Shown: positions 1 through 4,462 of the stretch, piece by piece
How the letters are laid out: each line of letters starts with the position of its first letter
Position numbering within the stretch: the stretch's first letter is position 1
DNA from: Roseburia sp.
Lineage (GTDB): Bacteria; Bacillota; Clostridia; Lachnospirales; Lachnospiraceae
DNA length: 6,185 nucleotides
Reading direction: 5' to 3'
NCBI GenBank assembly: GCA_017626625.1
Contig: JAGAIK010000106.1
Location: 1 to 6,185 of the forward strand
Position numbers and translations under genes: made by a program
Notes under the pieces: generated by a model
Told to the model about the DNA's origin: nothing
Database searches by the model: none
Seen by the model: the letters and a program-made list of their open reading frames with translations, nothing else

Positions 1-395
1 ATGACATCCGTGCCGGAATAGGGCTTATTGCAGAGTACGCCCCTACCTGTCTTTTCGCTAAATTCTTTTAAGACTTCCTCTGGGAAACCGTTCGGATAGG
101 TCGGCAGCGGGCTTGGTGAAATGACCCCTGCAATCTCCCAGTGACCGATGGTGGTATCTTTCCCCTTGGAAACCTCCGTCATTCTTGCCACTGCTCCGGT
201 AGGATTTGTTTCTTTTTCTCCGATGTTTACCCCGTCAATGTTGAAAAAACCAAGCTTTCTCATGTTTGGCATGGAAAAATAAGGGCTTTTGGAAGCCGCT
301 AAAATGGTATTGCTCCCTGCGTCCCCGTAGTCTGCCGCATCCGGCATTTCTCCGATGCCTACACTGTCTAATACGATTAAAAATACACGTTTCAT
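1..395 (-). CDS. deoB: Phosphopentomutase, N-terminal part (runs off the left edge)
   Basis: DeoB interconverts (deoxy)ribose 1-phosphate and 5-phosphate in nucleoside salvage; it is a cytosolic, metal-dependent enzyme of the alkaline-phosphatase superfamily. The minus strand gives 131 codons beginning MKRVFLIVLDSVGIGEMPDA, the family's hallmark N-terminus. Asp10 corresponds to a metal-binding aspartate. The segment SKGKDTTIGHWEI (residues 76-88) is the conserved active-site block, and Thr81 aligns with the phosphorylated threonine of characterised DeoB proteins. SEKTGRGVLCNKPYSGTDV follows, as the family expects. The full protein is usually about 390 residues, so only the first third is present. 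The start is fixed by a GAGG site (plus-strand 401-404) five bases upstream. The gene reads away from the accessory region; no convincing promoter was found in the 116 bases upstream. The reading frame is open to the window edge. Confidence 0.95.
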   Translation of the reverse strand, partial: MKRVFLIVLDSVGIGEMPDAADYGDAGSNTILAASKSPYFSMPNMRKLGFFNIDGVNIGEKETNPTGAVARMTEVSKGKDTTIGHWEIAGVISPSPLPTYPNGFPEEVLKEFSEKTGRGVLCNKPYSGTDV

Positions 396-472
396 GGTTA
401 CCTCATTTCTTTCATTGTTTGAATGTAATATACTTTTTCATTCCAAAATATAATTGATATTTCTAACAGTTC

Positions 473-490
473 TTTTGCAGAAATTTGTAG
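473..490. repeat. Short dispersed repeat, copy 1 (TTTTGCAGAAAT type)
   Basis: TTTTGCAGAAATTTGTAG matches 1847-1864 at 16 of 18 positions, and the core TTTGCAGAA recurs at 4170-4178. Copies 1 and 2 lie on either side of the Rpn gene. A two-mismatch 18-mer pair is not very rare by chance in 6 kb, so this is suggestive only. Confidence 0.3.
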
Positions 491-511
491 CAGATTAAAT
501 TTTTTGGCAGA

Positions 512-1408
512 CTACTTTGTTAGTTCTTTTGTAATTTCGCCGATATCATAATCCGGCGCATATTGCGCTGCTATATCACATATGGTTTGAATCATTTCCG
601 GTTCTTCTTCCAGCATATCCGCAATTTCTTCCACAGAATTGCCTTTTGCTAACTTTTTACATACCTGCTGCACCAGTTTTTGTGTTTCGCCTCTGCTAAT
701 TCCCCTGTTAATTCCAACCTCAAGAATGTTCATCTGCACTGCCTCCCATTCTTCCGATTCTTTTACTTCTGATACAATCTTATCTAACTCCACAATCCTC
801 TCGTCTCTCACTTGGATTTCGGGATTATCTAATCTTGTGTTCTTCATATATTGTAACAGACTTATCAGCTCTTTGGAACCATTTTTGCTGCTCATATTCA
901 GAAAAATTTTCGTTGTGCCATCCTCAAGGTGCAGACCCTCTATTTCCTCGCATTGCTCTGTGAAAGTATACTTTGCCCTGTCTTTTCCGAAAATATCTTC
1001 CTGAGTGATGAAAATAATAATTGTGGAGGGCAGTTCCCTGTACTTTGTCTTTTTTCCGGATTTCAGTATGGGACTGTCTAAAAGTCCCTGATAATACCGA
1101 GAACGCTTTACTACATTATCATTGCCTGCATTATTTTCCATCTCCATATTTACCTGCCTGTCATCGGTGGTTCTTCCCCAGGCGTCCAGGCGGATGGCGC
1201 GCTTTCCGTATTTGTTTAGAATCACCTGTTCCACTTTAACCTCTGCCATTTTGATTTCCGACTCATCTAAAATGATGCTAAGTACACATTCATAGGCGTG
1301 CTTGTTTTTCATTACTGATAAAAACAATGCGAAATCACTTAAGTTAAATGCGTAGCCTTCTGGAAAAAATTCTGCTACATTCGTTACAAACGGTTCTTCT
1401 TTTGCCAT
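512..1408 (-). CDS. Rpn-family PD-(D/E)XK nuclease / putative transposase (PDDEXK_2 type)
   Basis: 298 residues, complete. The N-terminal region (about 1-60) has the usual opening of this family, with the NLSDFALFLSVMKNKHAYE stretch standing where members carry the 'F..lf...' helices. The nuclease core follows: RLDAWGRTTDDRQVNMEMEN (residues 73-92), with Asp75 and the Glu89-x-Glu91 pair in place of the PD..(D/E)XK residues, then RYYQGLLDS (104-112) and a hydrophobic strand IIFITQEDIFG (131-141). The C-terminal third is charged and helical and ends in a KLAKGNSVEEIADMLEE element typical of these proteins. Family knowledge: Escherichia coli Rpn proteins promote RecA-independent recombination, and Clostridia carry many divergent copies. 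A start 25 codons upstream (1483) is possible, but it lacks a ribosome site, whereas 1408 has AAAGGGGG six bases away. The lysine of the motif is not evident, so activity is uncertain. It appears to be transcribed alone. Confidence 0.85.
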   Translation of the reverse strand: MAKEEPFVTNVAEFFPEGYAFNLSDFALFLSVMKNKHAYECVLSIILDESEIKMAEVKVEQVILNKYGKRAIRLDAWGRTTDDRQVNMEMENNAGNDNVVKRSRYYQGLLDSPILKSGKKTKYRELPSTIIIFITQEDIFGKDRAKYTFTEQCEEIEGLHLEDGTTKIFLNMSSKNGSKELISLLQYMKNTRLDNPEIQVRDERIVELDKIVSEVKESEEWEAVQMNILEVGINRGISRGETQKLVQQVCKKLAKGNSVEEIADMLEEEPEMIQTICDIAAQYAPDYDIGEITKELTK

Positions 1409-1580
1409 AAAATTCCCCCTTTTATGTTGTTTTCGATTTGAATAAATTGGGCGATGCGCCCGGTCATTGCCTGCTTTCTGCATAGTGTTTTCAAGTTATT
1501 TGGTCATGTAATTTACAAAATGCTATACCAGACAAATTTGATAGGATAATTGCTTTGATATCAGAATTGATAACATCATT

Positions 1581-1609
1581 ATTATAATGGTTGTTGTAGA
1601 AAAATACAA
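1581..1609 (-). promoter_or_regulatory. Likely sigma-A promoter of the Rpn gene
   Basis: On the minus strand a perfect -10, TATAAT (plus 1581-1586), lies 17 bases from a weak -35, TTGTAT (plus 1604-1609). The -35 sits inside a 6-bp hairpin, GTTGTA-6 bases-TACAAC (1593-1610). A transcript from here would have a leader of about 165 bases before the start at 1408. The perfect -10 and the spacing support it; the poor -35 weakens it. Confidence 0.5.
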
Positions 1610-1635
1610 CTGATTTTTTCAGATTCTTGAGAAAG

Positions 1636-1770
1636 GGACGCCGGGAAGTGCAGACAGTCTCATTCAGACACGCTCTCGCTCACCAAGGAGCGCAGCGGAT
1701 GCTAAACTCGTACCTCGTTAAGCACCGGCGTCCTTGGAATGGTCTGTCTGAAACTGTCTGCACTTCCCGG
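1636..1770. repeat. Large interrupted inverted repeat with alternative pairings
   Basis: The arm 1641-1658 (CCGGGAAGTGCAGACAGT) is a perfect 18-base match to the reverse complement of 1753-1770. After a 4-base bulge (1659-1662), 1663-1670 (TTCAGACA) continues the pairing with 1745-1752, giving 26 bp in all. A competing 9-bp pairing joins 1636-1644 (GGACGCCGG) with 1725-1733, and a third joins 1683-1689 (CCAAGGA) with 1731-1737. The apical part also holds a 5-bp hairpin (1677-1692). No coding frame runs through it. It resembles a palindromic intergenic repeat or a structured RNA; a transcription-terminating role for the Ig remnant is possible, but no strong U-tract follows. Confidence 0.8.
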
Positions 1771-1820
1771 CTGTGTATAGAAATCTTTTTCATCTACTGA
1801 ATGGCTCATTTGCCAGAAGA

Positions 1821-1870
1821 AGAATACAGTAGACCTCTGCAAACTGTTTTGCAGAAATCTGTGGTATTCT
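1821..1870 (-). terminator. Possible terminator or branched hairpin after the Ig-like remnant
   Basis: The outer stem AGAATAC (1821-1827) pairs with GTATTCT (1864-1870). Inside it an 8-bp hairpin, TCTGCAAA/TTTGCAGA with a 4-base loop, occupies 1836-1855. On the minus strand the outer stem is followed by TCTTCTTCT, a broken U-tract, about 70 bases past the remnant's stop. It is a plausible but imperfect intrinsic terminator of the former surface-protein gene. Confidence 0.35.
1847..1864. repeat. Short dispersed repeat, copy 2 (TTTTGCAGAAAT type)
   Basis: TTTTGCAGAAATCTGTGG differs from 473-490 at two positions. It overlaps the 3' arm of the hairpin at 1836-1855. Confidence 0.3.
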
Positions 1871-1894
1871 GTTACTGTCACTCAATCATGAATT

Positions 1895-2584
1895 TTACTT
1901 CTTCACTTTTATACTCATTACTTTGCTGTAATTTCCTTTGATTTTCTTGCCGTCTGCTGTGGTATAAGCACATACTCTGACATAATACTTCTTACCGCCT
2001 TTCAGCTTCGTGACTGTCTTAGATACCGTGCTATTTTACCGTTTGCTGCGGCTGTAATTTTAATCTGGGTTCGTCCGCAGCCTTTGATGATGACTTTGCC
2101 TTTTTTATCTATCGTGGCAATCTTTGTATTTGATATTTTATAGGTCAGTTTTCCGCCGCCACTGGTTTTTGCGCCAAGAGAGAATGGTTTGTCACCGTAG
2201 GTTTTGGTAATATCCTTTGCGGTAATGGTCTGTTCATTTTCCTCTAGGTCTCCGGAAGGCGTCTCTGGTTCTTCGGAAGGGTTCTCCGGCTCTTCTGAAG
2301 ACGTCTCTGATGGTTCTTCGGCTGGATTTACAGTAACGGTAATTCTCTTTTCCGCTGCTTTATAATTCGCTGTTTCGGATGCCTTGATTGCAATGTGGGC
2401 AGTTCCTGCATTAACTAAGGTTACAATTCCATTCGCATCTACTGTTGCAACAGAGGTATTATCAGATACATACGTCAAAGCTCCATTTCCATCTGTTACT
2501 GCCCCAATAGAAAACGCTGCATCACCGAAAGTTTTTGTGATATCGGATGCTGTGATGGTCTGGGATTTTTTCTCAACCGTAATG
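1895..2584 (-). pseudogene. Remnant of a surface protein with two bacterial Ig-like domains and a C-terminal Fn3-like tail
   Basis: In one minus-strand frame (about 2584 to 2005) two copies of a roughly 70-residue Ig-like (BIG2-type) unit can be read. Copy 1 begins SQTITASDITKTFGDAAFS and ends KRITVTV; copy 2 begins EQTITAKDITKTYGDKPFS. They are separated by an acidic Pro/Ser/Glu linker rich in EEP repeats. Such modules occur in secreted or cell-surface proteins of gut Clostridia. There is no start codon with a ribosome site and no signal peptide: upstream the frame abuts recombinase DNA at about 2578-2584. Downstream the Ig frame stops at 2002-2004, whereas another frame from about 2034 to the stop at 1895-1897 encodes STVSKTVTKLKGGKKYYVRV followed by a KKIKGNYSKVMSIKVKK end, a typical Fn3-like C-terminus. 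Thus an internal segment was lost, out of frame, near 2033-2036. A 158-codon piece could only start at a TTG (2478) with no clear ribosome site, so I treat the whole as broken. Confidence 0.8.
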
Positions 2585-2969
2585 GCGTGATGTCAAGCCC
2601 TCCATTCTGGTCAGAATCCACACCGTCATTGACTGCGATGTAGCGCACATGATGCTGCGGGAAAAACACCTCGATGTATGCGCCGCTTTCCAGATAATTC
2701 CTTCCAAGGCGGGAGAGGTCTTTGGTAATGACCGTATCAATCTTCCCTTCCTCGATGTCAGCAACCAGTCTCTGAAAACTCGGTCTTTGGAAATTCGTAC
2801 CGGAATAGCCGTCGTCCACATAGAAAGAATACGCTGTTTTCCCGATTTCCCTTGCATACTTTTCAAGGATCGCTTTCTGGCTTTGGATACTCATGCTGTC
2901 TCCGACATTCCCGTCGTCCTGTGACAGTCTGCAATATAAAGCTGTGATTTTTGCTCCGTTCCCTTTCAT
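2496..2969 (-). pseudogene. Truncated large serine recombinase (catalytic domain only)
   Basis: Large serine recombinases (TnpX/TndX-like) excise and integrate clostridial elements. The 157-codon frame carries an intact resolvase catalytic domain: ITALYCRLSQDD (8-19) with the nucleophile Ser16 and Arg14, DDGYSGTNFQRPSF (52-65), and KDLSRLGRNYLESG (83-96) with Arg87 and Arg90. YIAVNDGVDSDQ (110-121) and DITPLR (126-131) follow; then homology stops and the last 26 codons are out-of-frame reading of Ig-like DNA. The Recombinase domain, zinc ribbon and coiled coil needed for DNA binding are missing (the family is about 500-560 residues), so site-specific recombination is not expected. The start at 2969 is set by GGAGG seven bases upstream (plus 2977-2981); an upstream ATG at 2999 has none. 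Regulatory signals remain intact, so the fragment may be expressed. It is not an in-frame fusion with the Ig domains. Confidence 0.9.
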
Positions 2970-3008
2970 CTGTTTTCCTCCATAAAAAGGGCGGAACACA
3001 CTATAAAT

Positions 3009-3017
3009 ATTATAGCA
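3009..3017 (-). promoter_or_regulatory. Extended -10 promoter of the recombinase
   Basis: The minus strand reads TGCTATAAT (plus 3009-3017), a consensus extended -10 with a perfect TATAAT. It lies just after the stop of the small gene, about 40 bases before the recombinase start. No good -35 is visible, which an extended -10 can tolerate. Confidence 0.6.
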
Positions 3018-3032
3018 TGACCACCCCCGAAA

Positions 3033-3197
3033 TTAAATCGCTTTTTTCATCATTTCCTTGAAATTTTCCCTGACCGTTTCTTCGTTGATCCTGCGGAAAG
3101 CATCCTCCATGCTCTGACCGCCGAGATACACCCGCTCCACGATAATCCTTGTAGAATCGTCCCTGTTTTTCTTCCTGCAATTTTTCTTATCTGTCAA
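3033..3197 (-). CDS. Small basic protein encoded next to the recombinase, TTG start
   Basis: 54 codons, with TTG as start and stop TAA at 3033-3035. The product begins MTDKKNCRKKNRDDSTRIIV (with TTG read as Met), continues VERVYLGGQSMEDAFRRINE and ends KEMMKKAI. It is highly charged, basic at both ends, with a predicted helical centre (S29-K52) and no membrane segment. A perfect GGAGG (plus 3205-3209) lies seven bases before the TTG, and no in-frame ATG is nearby, so the TTG is well supported. Its position just upstream of a serine recombinase matches small conserved genes in clostridial mobile elements, but I do not recognise a named family. A role in element excision or in recombinase control would be guesswork. 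It may be co-transcribed with the recombinase by read-through of the terminator at 3222-3262, or may depend on that terminator's control. Confidence 0.65.
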   Translation of the reverse strand: MTDKKNCRKKNRDDSTRIIVERVYLGGQSMEDAFRRINEETVRENFKEMMKKAI

Positions 3198-3253
3198 TTC
3201 AGTTCCTCCCGTATGAACGCTAAAAAAGGGCGGTTACAAACTATTACGTCCAT
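3194..3253 (-). other. Possible 19-codon leader ORF overlapping the terminator
   Basis: On the minus strand an ATG at 3253 opens MDVIVCNRPFLAFIREELN, and its stop TGA (3194-3196) overlaps the TTG start of the next gene as TTGA. AGGGCGG lies just before the ATG and forms the first arm of the terminator at 3222-3262. The overlap suggests translational coupling or an attenuation-type leader, but so short a frame may be chance. Confidence 0.2.
3205..3209 (-). promoter_or_regulatory. Ribosome binding site that fixes a TTG start
   Basis: A perfect GGAGG on the minus strand, seven bases from TTG (3195-3197). It is the only evidence for the start of the 54-codon gene, as no ATG or GTG stands in frame nearby. 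Confidence 0.7.
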
Positions 3254-3262
3254 AACCGCCCT
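3222..3262 (-). terminator. Intrinsic terminator upstream of the small gene and recombinase
   Basis: A perfect 10-bp stem joins 3227-3236 (AGGGCGGTTA on plus) and 3253-3262, with a 16-base loop. On the minus strand it is followed directly by TTTTTT (plus 3222-3227 region). It would stop transcription arriving from the HTH side about 25 bases before the TTG-start gene. Confidence 0.8.
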
Positions 3263-3666
3263 AACGCTGTTCTGATAATCTCTGCCAATTTAATCAATTA
3301 CAAATTCCCTGTCATTTTCTGTCATTTTCGCTCATTTTTTCAATCGTTTAAACGCCATACAGGTGGCAGTTCATTACGCTGCCCACATCGGAATCGCACC
3401 GTCATTTCATGACCGGATTATCTTTTTTAGCCGGAAGTATCATTATCACGGATATGCCTCATCGCCCCGCACATCTTCTGTGCATTTTGTCAGGTTCTAT
3501 CGCTCCATGCCTTTGCTTCAATGCCGTGCCCGGCACTTCGTCGCTCTCACTCCGGTTTCAGACCAGAGCAGGCATATCATGGCGCACCTACATAGTGGCT
3601 ACGCATATCCTTACGTCCTGTATGTCATACAGTATTCAGTTTTCATTCCGATATGCCCCGCAGAAG
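3263..3666 (-). other. Noncoding block with many paired segments, downstream of the HTH gene
   Basis: No frame on either strand gives a recognisable protein in these 404 bases; minus-strand frames are cut by several stops, and the plus frames are rich in His, Tyr and Ser. Instead there are long-range complements: ATCGGAAT (3387-3394) with 3645-3652, and GGATATGC (3450-3457) with either 3603-3610 or, shifted by one, 3571-3578. Local hairpins are GCACA/TGTGC (3469-3483), GTGCC/GGCAC (3526-3536) and CTGTATG/CATACAG (3618-3632). A 10-base palindrome CGTTTAAACG lies at 3345-3354. This could be a structured RNA made from the HTH transcript, a transfer or replication site of the element, or a decayed gene. 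Confidence 0.35.
3311..3340. repeat. Three tandem 10-base repeats (GTCATTTTCN)
   Basis: GTCATTTTCT, GTCATTTTCG and CTCATTTTTT follow one another without gaps. They lie between the terminator at 3222-3262 and the palindrome at 3345-3354. Such head-to-tail units can be binding sites for an element protein (recombinase, accessory factor or initiator). Only the repetition itself is shown by the sequence. Confidence 0.6.
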
Positions 3667-3996
3667 TTACAGCTCCAGCTTATCCGCCCCGTATTTTCGG
3701 AGGACACGTTCTAAAACTTTTTTATCTTCCCCTTCTGCGGCATCATACATTTTTTTGAGCCGTTCCTGTTCAAAAAATGTGAGCGTATTATTATACGGCT
3801 TATAGCTTTCCATGATGAAAATCCCGCCGCCGGCACCCGGCTTTGTGTATACAGGATAGCCGTAGGTGAGTGCTGCAATATCATTTAAGATCGTGCGTCT
3901 TGTAACGCCCAATTCCTGTGCCAGCTCTCCGGCTGTCATATGACCGCTGACCACAAGAATACTGATAATCTCCATTCTGCGGTCTGCGGTGGTCAT
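3667..3996 (-). CDS. Small HTH transcriptional regulator (HTH_11 / DeoR-like winged helix)
   Basis: 109 residues, complete. DRRMEIISILVVSGHMTAGE (residues 5-24) leads into a helix-turn-helix: LAQELGVTRRTILNDIAALT spans 25-44, with the recognition helix TRRTILNDIAAL at 32-43. A Gly-rich wing, VYTKPGAGGGIFI (49-61), follows. The C-terminal half, YKPYNNTLTFFEQERLKKMY and onward, is charged and helical. There is no WYL or sugar-binding domain, so it is not a full-length DeoR repressor; stand-alone proteins of this size are common in clostridial integrative elements. The likely role is DNA binding and control of nearby element genes (inference). The start has AGGAGG nine bases upstream (plus 4006-4011). 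An out-of-frame ATG lies five bases before it. No strong promoter is seen upstream. It is separated from the sugar operon by an orphan RNA candidate and a terminator. Confidence 0.85.
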   Translation of the reverse strand: MTTADRRMEIISILVVSGHMTAGELAQELGVTRRTILNDIAALTYGYPVYTKPGAGGGIFIMESYKPYNNTLTFFEQERLKKMYDAAEGEDKKVLERVLRKYGADKLEL

Positions 3997-4087
3997 CCAT
4001 TTTTCCCTCCTTTCAGCCCCAGTTATATTCTAAATGGAAAATACGAAAAATCCTTTCATGTTTACAGAAGTTTTCTCAAAAAATGTC

Positions 4088-4096
4088 TGTTAAAAT
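4088..4096 (+). promoter_or_regulatory. Extended -10 promoter candidate for the orphan RNA
   Basis: TGTTAAAAT fits the extended -10 pattern TGnTAnAAT, and the first hairpin begins about 20 bases downstream. A -35-like TTTACA (4061-4066) is 24 bases away, too far to count. This is weak on its own, but it fits the downstream hairpins and terminator. Confidence 0.35.
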
Positions 4097-4169
4097 CGAG
4101 TAATCATGCAGGTATGTGTTGTGGTCTGCTCGTCTAAACTCGTACAACACGCAAACTTCCTTCAGACAG

Positions 4170-4178
4170 TTTGCAGAA
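4170..4178. repeat. Short dispersed repeat core, copy 3
   Basis: TTTGCAGAA again, inside hairpin 2 of the RNA candidate; the longer flanks do not match copies 1 and 2 closely. Confidence 0.2.
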
Positions 4179-4191
4179 GAATAGCAAGCAC

Positions 4192-4221
4192 TGCCTGTGG
4201 ACGTCCACAGGCACTTTTTTT
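4192..4221 (+). terminator. Strong intrinsic terminator, plus strand
   Basis: TGCCTGTGGAC (4192-4202) is perfectly complementary to 4203-4213, in practice an 8-9 bp stem with a tight ACGT loop. It is followed after one base by TTTTTTT (4215-4221). The minus strand has no U-tract, so the signal acts on plus-strand transcription. Confidence 0.8.
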
Positions 4222-4261
4222 ACAGAATTTCCATGATGAGAAATCTGTAAAAATTGCTCAT

Positions 4262-4286
4262 AGGGGGAAACTCCCCCTAACCCCCT
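4262..4286. repeat. G/C-run hairpin with a repeated arm
   Basis: AGGGGG (4262-4267) can pair with CCCCCT at 4273-4278 (5-base loop) or with a second CCCCCT at 4281-4286. On the minus strand this reads as two AGGGGG runs separated by TTAGGGGG-type spacing, then CCCCCT. It lies past the operon terminator; its function is unknown. Confidence 0.5.
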
Positions 4287-4314
4287 TTCATGCCAAAACT
4301 TTGAATTTTTTCAA

Positions 4315-4366
4315 TAAAAAAGGTGTACTGCATGAAAAAATTCTTACTTCATTGCGGTACACCTTT
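4315..4366 (-). terminator. Intrinsic terminator of the alpha-galactosidase/gatC operon
   Basis: AAAGGTGTAC (4319-4328) pairs perfectly with 4357-4366. The stem continues with TGCATGAA against TTCATTGCG, with one wobble and one bulge, giving about 17 bp around an 11-base loop. On the minus strand it ends in TTTTTT. It lies about 100 bases past the gatC stop. Confidence 0.85.
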
Positions 4367-4462
4367 ATATGTGCAATCGGCTATAATTTCTTAAATACAG
4401 TTTTATATATCTTCTGTATTCTTTTTACATCTCACTCCTAATATCCACCAAAATATTTATCA

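Larger units (their letters stand above)
1409..1894. other. Noncoding interval between the Ig-like remnant and the Rpn gene
   Basis: No credible protein gene is seen in these 486 bases. From right to left they hold a branched hairpin (1821-1870), a large interrupted inverted repeat (1636-1770), a promoter for the Rpn gene (1581-1609), and about 165 bases of presumed 5' leader. The leader contains a small GC hairpin, GGGCG-ATG-CGCCC, at 1449-1461, and a direct repeat TTGATA(TCAGAA)TTGATA at about 1555-1572. Confidence 0.6.
2578..3996 (-). mobile_element. Remnant of an integrative / mobilisable element (end with HTH gene, small ORF and recombinase)
   Basis: The gene set reads HTH regulator, noncoding segment with a terminator, tiny TTG-start gene, then serine recombinase, all on the minus strand. 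This order is familiar from the recombinase end of clostridial conjugative or mobilisable elements (family knowledge recalled, not searched). The recombinase is cut at about 2578-2584, which sets the left limit. The right limit is unknown: nothing beyond 3996 is recognisably part of the element, and no attachment-site repeat was identified. The extent is therefore an inference. Confidence 0.5.
4103..4221 (+). ncRNA. Orphan small RNA candidate with three adjoining hairpins
   Basis: Hairpin 1 pairs GTGTTGT (4116-4122) with ACAACAC (4144-4150), leaving a 21-base loop that contains CTGCTCGTCTAAACTCG. Hairpin 2 begins at the very next base: GCAAACT (4151-4157) pairs with AGTTTGC (4168-4174) around a 10-base loop. 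Hairpin 3 (4192-4213) is a perfect 11+11 palindrome followed by seven T's. An extended -10 lies just upstream. No plus-strand gene follows (gatC is convergent), so this is not a leader or riboswitch for a gene in the window. It matches no RNA family I know. The loop 12-mer CTAAACTCGTAC also occurs in the apical part of the inverted repeat at 1636-1770. Alternatives are a decayed mobile-element end or an intergenic repeat. Confidence 0.45.
3997..4462. other. Noncoding interval between the HTH gene and gatC
   Basis: These 466 bases contain no credible protein gene. They hold an extended -10 promoter candidate and a three-hairpin RNA candidate on the plus strand (4088-4221), a G/C-rich hairpin with an extra repeat (4262-4286), the terminator of the sugar operon on the minus strand (4315-4366), and a weak AT hairpin (4394-4420). 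Confidence 0.6.

Noticed and set aside
266..457. Plus-strand 63-codon frame opposite deoB
   Set aside because: Antisense to the conserved N-terminus of DeoB; no supporting signal.
639..1239. Plus-strand frames opposite the Rpn gene
   Set aside because: Antisense shadows of a well-supported gene, without ribosome sites or recognisable domains.
1409..1483. N-terminal extension of the Rpn protein starting at 1483
   Set aside because: No ribosome site near 1483, and the extra 25 residues do not look like the family; 1408 has a good site at the right distance.
2002..2969. A chimeric recombinase-Ig fusion protein
   Set aside because: The recombinase and Ig-like frames differ; the recombinase frame stops at 2496 after 26 codons of unrelated reading.
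3311..3340. CRISPR-like array
   Set aside because: Repeats are only 10 bases long, directly adjacent, with no spacers and no cas genes.
3363..3758. Plus-strand frame of 131 codons (and the overlapping frame at 3409-3714)
   Set aside because: No ribosome site, odd His/Tyr/Ser-rich composition, and the 3' part is antisense to the HTH gene.
4103..4221. Riboswitch or T-box leader
   Set aside because: No plus-strand gene follows the terminator, and no known aptamer consensus was recognised.
4106..4441. Plus-strand frame of 111 codons with a Cys-rich start
   Set aside because: No ribosome site; it runs through a strong terminator hairpin and a second terminator, so it is a chance frame over structured noncoding DNA.
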